Part shown: positions 1 through 6,774 of the stretch, in pieces
How the letters are laid out: each line of letters opens with the position of its first letter
Numbering within the stretch: the first letter of the stretch is position 1
Assembly: GCA_965247245.1 (NCBI GenBank)
Contig: CBDFGV010000003.1
Coordinates: 434,001 to 498,000 of the forward strand
Length of the DNA: 64,000 bases
Direction of reading: 5' to 3'
Source of the DNA: Tectiglobus sp965247245
Lineage (GTDB): Bacteria; Pseudomonadota; Alphaproteobacteria; Rhizobiales; Hyphomicrobiaceae
Program-made: the position numbers and the translations under genes
Notes under the pieces: generated by a model
Told to the model about the DNA's origin: nothing
Database searches by the model: none
The model's input: only the letters and a program-made list of their open reading frames with translations

Positions 1-275
1 CGGACGTTCTCAGCGGCCAGATAATTCGCCTTAAGTTGCGCCGGATCGAAGTAATAGCCGCATTTTTGGGCTCGTGCGATCGTCGCTCCAACCTGCACGG
101 CGCGCTCAACTGGATCGTCGGGTTTCACCGCTGGCGCAGCTGCTGTCGCGTTTTGAGAACCAGAGCCAATGGATCCCGTTGACAGGCTCGGCAGTTTGAG
201 ACTGCCACAACCCGTTAGAAACAGGGTCGCGCCGATCAAGCCCAAGGTGCGGAGCGATGTGATTCGATATGTCAT
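1..275 (-). CDS. Putative lipoprotein, C-terminus cut by window edge
   Basis: The reading frame opens with ATG at 275 and runs off the left edge, leaving about 91 residues. The first 23 residues form a lipoprotein signal: a basic start (MTYRITSLRT), a hydrophobic stretch and the lipobox LTGC, so the mature protein should begin at Cys23 and be lipid-anchored. A Ser/Gly/Ala-rich linker follows, then a segment containing KCGYYFDPAQLK that looks like the beginning of a folded domain. I do not recognise the family; small lipoproteins of this sort are common in Rhizobiales. It lies on the same strand as the VWA gene to its right, with about 140 bp between them. Confidence 0.6.
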   Translation of the reverse strand, partial: MTYRITSLRTLGLIGATLFLTGCGSLKLPSLSTGSIGSGSQNATAAAPAVKPDDPVERAVQVGATIARAQKCGYYFDPAQLKANYLAAENV

Positions 276-417
276 GCGCGCAGTTTGCCCAAATGCCACC
301 CCTGGTCAACTCTCAGCCGGTGAGTGGTCAACCGTTAATCCCGAACCCTGGCATGGCGGACAACAACAGCAACAAAATGGCAGGCTGCGCGCGACATCAC
401 GCACATCGACATAGGCG

Positions 418-1593
418 CTAGCGCATGAGTTCGCGCATCGCGTTATCAATACCGTCGATTGTGAGGGGATACATGCGCCCACCGAATTGCTCATTTACCA
501 TCTGAATGGACGGTGTCCATTTCCAGTGTTCCTTGGAAACCGGATTGAGCCACACGCAATTCTCGTAAATGTCCGTCACGCGATTGAGCCAGACAGTCCC
601 GGCTTCAGGGTTCATGTGTTCAACTGAACCACCTGCAACTGAAAGCTCATAAGGGCTCATCGAGGCATCGCCAACGAACATGACCTTGTAGTCAGACGGA
701 TACTTGTGCAGCACATCCCAGGTCGAGCTGCGCTCGGTCCATCGGCGGGAATTGTTCTTCCATACGAACTCATAAAGGCAGTTGTGGAAGTAATAGTACT
801 CCAGGTGCTTGAATTCAGCACGAGAGGCAGAGAAGAGTTCCTCGGCAATCTTGATGTGCCAGTCCATCGATCCGCCGACATCAAAAAACATCAGAACCTT
901 CACAGCATTGCGCCGCTCCGGCCGCATGTGAATATCCAGGTAGCCCTTGTGTGCCGTGCCCTTGATCGTCGTGTCGAGGTCAAGTTCGTCGGCGGCCCCC
1001 TCGCGAGCAAACCGGCGCAGGCGCCTTAGACCCATTTTGATGTTGCGCGTGCCGAGCTCAACTGAGTCGTCATAGTCTTTGAACTCACGCTTGTCCCAGA
1101 CTTTGATCGCGCGGAAGTTCCGGTTTTCTTTCTGACCGATCCGCACACCAGCGGGGTTATACCCATACGCGCCGTAAGGCGACGTGCCGCCGGTTCCAAT
1201 CCATTTGCTGCCACCCTGGTGGCGACCCTTCTGTTCTTCGAGGCGCTTCTTCAGCTCCTCCATGATCTTGTCCCAGCCGCCCATCTCTTCGATTTTTTGT
1301 TTTTCTTCGTCGCTGAGATAAAGCTGAGAGACGAGGCGGAGCCATTCCTCGGGAATTTCCGCTTCCGCCGCGTCCTGCATCGCTTCCAAGCCCTTGAAAA
1401 CGTGCCCGAAAACGCGGTCGAATTTGTCAATATGGCGCTCATCCTTGACCAGACATGAGCGCGACAAATAGTAGAAATCCTCGACCTTCTGCTCCGCCAG
1501 GTCTGCTGACATGGCCTCCAGCAGGGTGAGATACTCACGCAATGAGACCGGCACCTTCGCGGCCTTGAGCTCAAGAAAGAAGTTCGTAAACAT
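418..1593 (-). CDS. VWA domain-containing CoxE-like protein
   Basis: A 391-residue soluble protein of the CoxE-like von Willebrand A family, which acts with MoxR-type AAA ATPases in metal-centre or complex maturation. The N-terminal ~120 residues are helical and charged. A Gly/Tyr-rich linker (about 124-150) leads to the VWA domain beginning near residue 230 (VKVLMFFDVGGSMD). The MIDAS motif is degenerate, D238-V-G-G-S242 in place of DxSxS, which I recall as usual in this branch. The expected partner, a MoxR ATPase, is on the same strand at 2204-3058, but a cupin gene on the opposite strand separates them. The substrate is unknown. The family call is firm, the role is inferred. Confidence 0.85.
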   Translation of the reverse strand: MFTNFFLELKAAKVPVSLREYLTLLEAMSADLAEQKVEDFYYLSRSCLVKDERHIDKFDRVFGHVFKGLEAMQDAAEAEIPEEWLRLVSQLYLSDEEKQKIEEMGGWDKIMEELKKRLEEQKGRHQGGSKWIGTGGTSPYGAYGYNPAGVRIGQKENRNFRAIKVWDKREFKDYDDSVELGTRNIKMGLRRLRRFAREGAADELDLDTTIKGTAHKGYLDIHMRPERRNAVKVLMFFDVGGSMDWHIKIAEELFSASRAEFKHLEYYYFHNCLYEFVWKNNSRRWTERSSTWDVLHKYPSDYKVMFVGDASMSPYELSVAGGSVEHMNPEAGTVWLNRVTDIYENCVWLNPVSKEHWKWTPSIQMVNEQFGGRMYPLTIDGIDNAMRELMR

Positions 1594-1664
1594 AGAGCCT
1601 CACTGGTGTCCCTGTGCGGTCAGCCGTCGTTAGACCGCCGCAATTTAGCAAGTCGATAGCAACA

Positions 1665-2183
1665 ATGACCAGCCCGAATGTCGAGACGATCACCGTTGAG
1701 CCCAACGGTTATGTGCCCAATCACCCGGCGTTCCCGTTCGTGATCTACCGCCAGGCCTGGCAACACGGCCAAACCCCGCAGAAGGCCTTGGCCCATTTTG
1801 CCGACAACGGCTGGCACGGTGGTTGGGTCAATGGCGTCTTCCCCTTCCATCATTACCATGCCCAAAGCCATGAAGTGCTCGCCAACCTAGGCGCACCAAT
1901 CAAGGTGCAATTCGGCGGACCAGAGGGTGAAGTCGTCGCATTCGGCACTGGTGACATCGTTCTCATCCCAGCTGGTGGCGGGCATTGTTTGGTCGGATCG
2001 GCAAGTGCTTCAGGCATCGTCGGCGCCTATCCGGCCGGGCAAGAGGATTGGGACCTAAAACGCGGCGACCAACCCGATGATTACGAACTAGCTTTGCAGC
2101 AGATCCCACATGTCCCGTTACCACGAAGCGATCCGTTCACCGGCACCCGCGCCCCTCTCTTGGATCATTGGCGCCCGGCCTGA
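1665..2183 (+). CDS. YjlB-type cupin protein
   Basis: A 172-residue cupin resembling Bacillus YjlB, a family of unknown function. The features are NHPAFPFVIYR near the start, the metal-site segment FHHYHAQSHEVL (three or four histidines and a glutamate), a GG-P-GE strand, and the second cupin motif GDIVLIPAGGGHCLVG followed by GAYPAGQEDWD. The frame is open 17 codons upstream, to 1614, but homology begins after the ATG at 1665, so that start is preferred. The gene sits between two minus-strand genes that usually go together (CoxE-like VWA and MoxR). It therefore diverges from the VWA gene and converges on moxR. Family confident; physiological role unknown. Confidence 0.8.
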   Translation: MTSPNVETITVEPNGYVPNHPAFPFVIYRQAWQHGQTPQKALAHFADNGWHGGWVNGVFPFHHYHAQSHEVLANLGAPIKVQFGGPEGEVVAFGTGDIVLIPAGGGHCLVGSASASGIVGAYPAGQEDWDLKRGDQPDDYELALQQIPHVPLPRSDPFTGTRAPLLDHWRPA

Positions 2184-2203
2184 GCCCCGCCCGAGATTAA
2201 AAG

Positions 2204-3058
2204 CTACTGCTTTTGATTGGCCTTTTGACGGGCCAGAAACGCCAAACGTTCAAACAGGTGCACATCCTGCTCGTTCTTTAGAAGCGCGCCGTGCAGCGGC
2301 GGAATCAAAGTACGGGGATCCGACTCGCGCAGCGTCTCCGGAGAAATGTCCTCGCTCAGCAATAGCTTCAGCCAATCGAGCAATTCCGAAGTCGATGGCT
2401 TTTTCTTCAACCCCGGAACGTCGCGCATCTCGTAGAACACCTTAAGCGCCTCACGCACCAACATGCCCTTGATGTCGGGGAAGTGGACATCAACGATCTC
2501 ACGCATCGTGTCGCCATCAGGGAACTTGATGTAATGGAAGAAGCAACGCCTGAGAAACGCGTCCGGCAGTTCCTTTTCGTTGTTCGACGTAATGATCACG
2601 ATCGGCCGGTTTTTGGCGGAAATCGTTTCGCCCGTTTCGTAGACGAAAAACTCCATGCGATCGAGTTCCTGCAGCAAGTCATTGGGAAACTCGATGTCGG
2701 CCTTATCGATTTCGTCGATCAGCAAGACCGGGCGCTCATCCATGGTAAACGCATCCCACAGCGGCCCGCGCTTGATGTAGTTGCGAATATCCTTAACGCG
2801 CTCATCACCCAGCTGGCTGTCACGCAGTCGGCTGACAGCGTCGTATTCGTAAAGCCCTTGTTGCGCCTTGGTTGTCGACTTAACGTGCCATTCCAAAAGC
2901 GGCGCGCCGAGCGATTTGGCTATCTCTATGGCGAGCACTGTCTTACCAGTTCCGGGCTCACCCTTAACGAGCAACGGTCGCTCAAGTGTGATGGCGGCAT
3001 TGACGGCAACCGTCAGATCCCGCGTGGCCACGTAGTCTTTCGTCCCTTCAAACTTCAT
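2204..3058 (-). CDS. MoxR-family AAA+ ATPase
   Basis: A 284-residue AAA+ ATPase of the MoxR type. Walker A is GEPGTGKT (residues 33-40) and Walker B LLIDEID (about 112-118); a sensor-1 segment IITSNNEKELPDAFLRRC supplies the arginine finger region. Length fits the single-domain family. MoxR proteins work as chaperone-like ATPases with VWA partners to insert cofactors or metals; here the partner is the VWA protein encoded at 418-1593. The stop codon lies about 20 bp from the end of the convergent cupin gene. The target complex is not revealed by the neighbours. Confidence 0.9.
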   Translation of the reverse strand: MKFEGTKDYVATRDLTVAVNAAITLERPLLVKGEPGTGKTVLAIEIAKSLGAPLLEWHVKSTTKAQQGLYEYDAVSRLRDSQLGDERVKDIRNYIKRGPLWDAFTMDERPVLLIDEIDKADIEFPNDLLQELDRMEFFVYETGETISAKNRPIVIITSNNEKELPDAFLRRCFFHYIKFPDGDTMREIVDVHFPDIKGMLVREALKVFYEMRDVPGLKKKPSTSELLDWLKLLLSEDISPETLRESDPRTLIPPLHGALLKNEQDVHLFERLAFLARQKANQKQ

Positions 3059-3368
3059 CTGAGCCCCTCATTGCGCAACTTTGTGGCCGACAGTATGGGG
3101 TGAGCCAGTGCGCGACAAGCAGATGAGACAGCGTGTATCGCCAATCCAGAAATTATCAGACAGGCAATAAGCCGGGCCATCCAGCAGAGGCCGGTATTTC
3201 ATCGGCATTTGTCGCTCAAATGACGTGATAGAAAAGGCAGCTGCAACTCATAACATTTCCTATATCACGTTTGATTTCCTTGACTTGGCCACGGATGCGG
3301 CTAAATAGCCCCTTAATTCAGATCAATAGCGTCTCGGATGCCAATTTGGTCGTCTCGTGGAGGCAATC
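3059..3368. other. Intergenic region between moxR and dksA
   Basis: About 310 bp between divergent genes. It should contain the promoters of both moxR (leftward) and dksA (rightward). The only promoter-like pair I can point to faces dksA and is listed separately. No RNA gene or convincing small ORF was seen. Confidence 0.5.
3280..3307 (+). promoter_or_regulatory. Possible sigma70-type promoter of dksA
   Basis: TTGACT at 3280-3285 is followed after 16 bp by TAAATA at 3302-3307. The -35 is five of six to consensus and the -10 is weak. It lies about 60 bp upstream of the dksA start. Inference only. Confidence 0.3.
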
Positions 3369-3941
3369 GTGAGCAAGACAGCAACTAAGCGCGCACCCAC
3401 AAAAGCAAAGGCTAAGCCTAAGGCGGCGCCGGCGAAGACAGCCGCCAAACCGACTGCCAGGGCAGCAGCCAAGCCAGCAGCTAAGAAAAAGCGCGCCACT
3501 TCGAAAAACGCCCGGGTCAGACAGTCCCAGATCATCCTGCCTGAAGGCTATCTGCCGACAGATGACGAACCGTTTATGAATGCGGTGCAGCGGGAATACT
3601 TCCGCACCAAGCTGGTGAACTGGAAAGACGATATCATTCGTCAGACGCGGGAGACGATCGCTGGCCTGACGACTGATTCGTCCCAACATGCTGATCTCGC
3701 CGACCGCGCGACATCGGAGACGGATCGAGCTCTGGAACTCCGGGCAAGGGATCGCCAACGCAAACTCGTCGCCAAGATCAACGCTGCGCTGGCACGCATC
3801 GAGGATGGTAGCTACGGTTACTGCGAGGAGACCGGTGAACCCATCAGCCTGCGCCGCCTGGATGCAAGGCCGATTGCGACGCTGTCCATTGAAGCGCAGG
3901 AACGCCATGAGCGCCGGGAACGAGTCTATCGGGACGATTAA
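3369..3941 (+). CDS. dksA: DksA-family transcription factor with H1-like basic tail
   Basis: A 190-residue RNA polymerase-binding DksA homologue, the ppGpp cofactor of the stringent response. The core from about residue 53 has the coiled-coil hairpin (YFRTKLVNWKDD onward) and the C-terminal globular part GSYGYCEETGEP to ERHERRERVYRDD. The usual four zinc cysteines are reduced to one (C152; the others read T155, S173, A176), a pattern known for alphaproteobacterial DksA. Unusual is the ~50-residue N-terminal extension made almost wholly of Lys, Ala, Pro and Thr, like a histone H1 tail. The frame is open from GTG 3357, but GGAGG at 3359-3363 lies 5 bp before GTG 3369, so the latter is preferred. 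Confidence 0.85.
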   Translation: MSKTATKRAPTKAKAKPKAAPAKTAAKPTARAAAKPAAKKKRATSKNARVRQSQIILPEGYLPTDDEPFMNAVQREYFRTKLVNWKDDIIRQTRETIAGLTTDSSQHADLADRATSETDRALELRARDRQRKLVAKINAALARIEDGSYGYCEETGEPISLRRLDARPIATLSIEAQERHERRERVYRDD

Positions 3942-4036
3942 TCGGCCCGTTATCGGACGCGAGTTAATCCGATCCTAAGGAAGTTCGTCCTAAAGTAGTT
4001 TGCTAGTGAAGACTGCAACTGCTGTGCGGACCCCCG

Positions 4037-4261
4037 ATGATTACGCTGAGATTCCCGGCCTCCACCAAAATGCTCGTTAAGCTCATGCTGGCGGCATCGA
4101 TAACGATGGCCGCCGCAGCGTTTCTAACGACGTCTCACCAGACAAATGCATCAATGCTGCCGCAAACCTTGCCGGCATCTTTTGGTTCAGTCGTGGTCAC
4201 GGTTTCACCCTTTCATCCTGAGCAGCTCGCTCCGCGCGACTACAACGACGCGCAGTCCTGA
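4037..4261 (+). CDS. Small secreted protein, hypothetical
   Basis: A 74-codon frame whose N-terminal 40 residues look like a signal peptide (KMLVKLMLAASITMAAAAFL, then a polar stretch NASM). The mature part would be only about 35 residues. There is no clear ribosome-binding site before ATG 4037 or the internal ATG at 4070, and no family is recognised. It follows dksA by about 95 bp and converges on the VanX-type gene. It could be a real small exported protein or a chance ORF. Confidence 0.4.
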   Translation: MITLRFPASTKMLVKLMLAASITMAAAAFLTTSHQTNASMLPQTLPASFGSVVVTVSPFHPEQLAPRDYNDAQS

Positions 4262-4310
4262 TACGAGCGCCTAGGTGCGCATCGTTCCCACGCAAAAGTA
4301 ACGAACGGCA

Positions 4311-5129
4311 CTAGTGGACCGGCACGTTGAACATCCGCTTGGACCGCGACGGCCGGTGCGTGAAATGCCACCATTCCCTTCGATAGTTGGAAAATCCATG
4401 CCGGCTCATGGCGTTTACAAGCGTCTTCCGATTGAATACCTGGGTCGCGTTGAGGCCCCGGCTCCACGTATGGCTCTTAACATCAAAACAGTCATAAGCC
4501 GTTCCCATATCCATGGCGGAAGGGTCATTCTTGTCCCGGCCACCATTAACGCAGGATTTTTTGGCCTCGTCAGAGCCGGATGCTTCCAAAATTGCTTCAC
4601 GTGAAACGTTAACGATTGAGAGGTCGACCGTGGAACCGGTGGAGTGGGTGGAGCGCGCAGAAATGTATCCCGAGCTGAATAAACTACGTTTTGGGATGTT
4701 TGGGAAATAAAATTGCTTCAAATCGCGATTGGTTTTCCGTTTCGACCAACGCACCATGGCCTGAACGGCACGAACCGGGCGATAGCAATCGAAGACCTTC
4801 AGTGAAAGAGGCGGCGTCCGCGCCATCAGATCAGCCTGAACACGCTTGAGGGCCAAGGCGGCCGCTCTCCGCAGGATGCAGGCGCCGCGATAATAACCAG
4901 GCAGCGGCGCGCCGGTGAAGTTGTTGGCCGTCGCGTAACGAATATCCTCTCGGATCGTCGGGTCAATGTCGCGCAGATAGACGAGATCACGAGGCAGGCC
5001 GGGCTTGGGCAGCTTCTTTATCGTTGCCTTGGTGCTCGTCTGTTGCGCCATAGCTGCGTGAGACGGGCAGAACGACACCATTAGCGCCGCAAGCAACGCT
5101 GATAGTCCTCGCGCAACCGTGCTCATCAT
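4311..5129 (-). CDS. VanX-type D-Ala-D-Ala dipeptidase (peptidase M15D)
   Basis: A 272-residue exported zinc dipeptidase of the VanX/DdpX family, expected to cleave D-Ala-D-Ala in the periplasm. A signal peptide covers the first ~28 residues, ending AAMAQ. Family marks are DIRYATANNFTG, the FDCYRP arginine (R117), the zinc motif STHSTGSTVD (H162 and D169) and the terminal REWWHF, giving the catalytic Glu and third ligand (E252, H255). The frame is open 13 codons upstream, but ATG 5129 starts directly with the signal peptide. No van or ampG/ddp transport genes lie nearby, so peptidoglycan turnover is likelier than vancomycin resistance. Confidence 0.85.
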   Translation of the reverse strand: MMSTVARGLSALLAALMVSFCPSHAAMAQQTSTKATIKKLPKPGLPRDLVYLRDIDPTIREDIRYATANNFTGAPLPGYYRGACILRRAAALALKRVQADLMARTPPLSLKVFDCYRPVRAVQAMVRWSKRKTNRDLKQFYFPNIPKRSLFSSGYISARSTHSTGSTVDLSIVNVSREAILEASGSDEAKKSCVNGGRDKNDPSAMDMGTAYDCFDVKSHTWSRGLNATQVFNRKTLVNAMSRHGFSNYRREWWHFTHRPSRSKRMFNVPVH

Positions 5130-5262
5130 GGCCTCAGCTCCACTGCAAACAGAGATAGCCTTTAGCAATCCTACCCTGCTCTTGCATCAAAGTGTTGTCC
5201 GACTATCGTAAGAATTGTCGGATCCAACCAGACTCGCCAAAATGGTCCACATGGAGGGGAAT

Positions 5263-5919
5263 GTGCGCGAACTAGGCCTATATTTCACTGTCATATTGCT
5301 GAGTTTTATAAGTGCCGTTGCCAGCCACGCACAACCCAAATGTGTTTTCCTTGAGTGTGGTCCATCGAACAAACCCAACCCCAGCCCGGCCGTCGCACCT
5401 GTGATCGCCAATGCTACTCCGGTTGCGCGCGGCACCGTCAATCATGCCGACCGTCCGCGACGCCGTTCAGAAACCTGCATGTTCGTGCAAGGCTTCGACT
5501 ATTGCGCGAGTTCGGTGCTGAAACCCCAATATGGCAACACCTATGGGCCAGGTCATTTGATTGACGAGAACCTCCGCACTGCCTGGGTGGAGGGCAAGCG
5601 AGGCCAGGGCGAAGGCGAGTATGTCGTCGTTGATCTTGGCAAAACGCATAAGGTGGGCGGCATTCAGATCATGAACGGCTACCACAAGAATGTCCGCCTG
5701 TTTCGCGCCAACAGCCGGGTGCGCACGTTGCGGCTCGCATTTTCAAACGGATCAAGTCGGAACGTACAGTTGAAGGATGAGGCTGGCGTACAGACCATAA
5801 ACTTTCCCGCAATCCAGACGCGCTGGGTGCAGTTTGAAATTCGCTCCGTCTACAAGGGCAAAAAGTACAAGGACACTGCCATTACGGAGCTCCGCGTTTT
5901 GACTAGTTCCGGCAATTAA
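5263..5919 (+). CDS. Secreted protein with NADase-type glycan-binding (discoidin-like) domain
   Basis: About 218 residues. The preferred start is GTG 5263, preceded by GGAGGGG at the right distance and giving a compact signal peptide (MRELGLYF to ASHA). TTG 5215, ATG 5242 and ATG 5251 are in-frame alternatives. After a Pro/Ala linker with several Cys, residues ~75-215 form a discoidin-like beta-sandwich: CMFVQGFDYCASS, LIDENLRTAWVEG, GEYVVVDLGK, VGGIQIMNGY and a closing YKDTAITELRV. This resembles the glycan-binding module attached to bacterial NADases, but no NADase domain is present. It is 40 bp upstream of a secreted metallopeptidase on the same strand, probably one operon. Confidence 0.7.
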   Translation: MRELGLYFTVILLSFISAVASHAQPKCVFLECGPSNKPNPSPAVAPVIANATPVARGTVNHADRPRRRSETCMFVQGFDYCASSVLKPQYGNTYGPGHLIDENLRTAWVEGKRGQGEGEYVVVDLGKTHKVGGIQIMNGYHKNVRLFRANSRVRTLRLAFSNGSSRNVQLKDEAGVQTINFPAIQTRWVQFEIRSVYKGKKYKDTAITELRVLTSSGN

Positions 5920-5959
5920 CGCCAATAGGATCTCATACAACGAACATCGGGGACGGACC

Positions 5960-6727
5960 ATGCAAGTCGATCGCCGTCAATTACTCATCGGAGCTTGCGC
6001 CTGCTGCGTCACACCGGGGACGCCAGCGATCGCGGAGAAGTTCAGCCCGACAACCGGTTGTGTTGTGCGTGGCCGTGATGCGGCCCGCGCACTCGGCAGC
6101 GGTATCCTGGGCAGCACCCTCGACGAGCTGCCGGATCTGGTCAAACAGCGCTCTCGCACCACCGGAAACAACAATCTCAACAAGCAGCTTGACGCTGCGC
6201 TCCAACGCATCGCACGGACATTCAAAGTCTGGCCCCAGGTTGGGTTTTACGACGACGGCGACAATCCCAATGCGATTGCAATTTGGTACGAAGAAAACGG
6301 CAAACGGACTTACGCGGTCGTATTCGGAAAGAACTACTTCACCAAGCTGCTCACCTACGATCCGAGCGGTATCACTTTTCTCCAAACTGCCGCCCATGAG
6401 TTCGCGCACGTCTGGATGTATCAATCCGGTCAGCTCGACGCGCTTCTTGAGGGCCAACCAACCGTCAAACGTGCGGAGCTGCACGCCGACTTCCTGTCGG
6501 GCTATTATCTCGGGCTACGCAAGCGCGAAAATCCACAGGCATCGTTTCGCAGTGCCGGCATGAAGCGCTGGGAGAGCGGTGATACCTACTTCGAGCACCA
6601 ACACCATCACGGCACCCCGAAGCAGCGCCTGGCGGCAGCTGAGAAGGGCTTCCGCATGGGATTTCTGCAAGGAGCCAAGCCATCCGTCGCCTTTGACGCC
6701 GCAACACGCTTCGTCAAAGATCTCTAG
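5960..6727 (+). CDS. Secreted HExxH zinc metallopeptidase-like protein
   Basis: A 255-residue protein beginning MQVDRRQLLIGACACC, an Arg-Arg signal that could be Tat- or Sec-type. Its active-site motif is HEFAH (H146, E147, H150). About 25 residues later comes RAELHADFLSGYYLG, where E173 or D177 could be the third ligand. This order resembles neutral zinc metallopeptidases with a ...HAD segment. A His-rich patch (FEHQHHHGTPKQRL) follows. A catalytic role in the periplasm or envelope is likely; the substrate is unknown. It follows the glycan-binding protein by 40 bp and converges on the mechanosensitive channel gene. Confidence 0.7.
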   Translation: MQVDRRQLLIGACACCVTPGTPAIAEKFSPTTGCVVRGRDAARALGSGILGSTLDELPDLVKQRSRTTGNNNLNKQLDAALQRIARTFKVWPQVGFYDDGDNPNAIAIWYEENGKRTYAVVFGKNYFTKLLTYDPSGITFLQTAAHEFAHVWMYQSGQLDALLEGQPTVKRAELHADFLSGYYLGLRKRENPQASFRSAGMKRWESGDTYFEHQHHHGTPKQRLAAAEKGFRMGFLQGAKPSVAFDAATRFVKDL

Positions 6728-6774
6728 ACCTGATGCTGGGCGCCACTGCGCGCGTTGACGACAACAGGTTTGGC

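Noticed and set aside
3952..3973. ATCGGA/TCCGAT hairpin after dksA as a terminator
   Set aside because: The stem is only 6 bp with a 10-nt loop and no T-tract follows.
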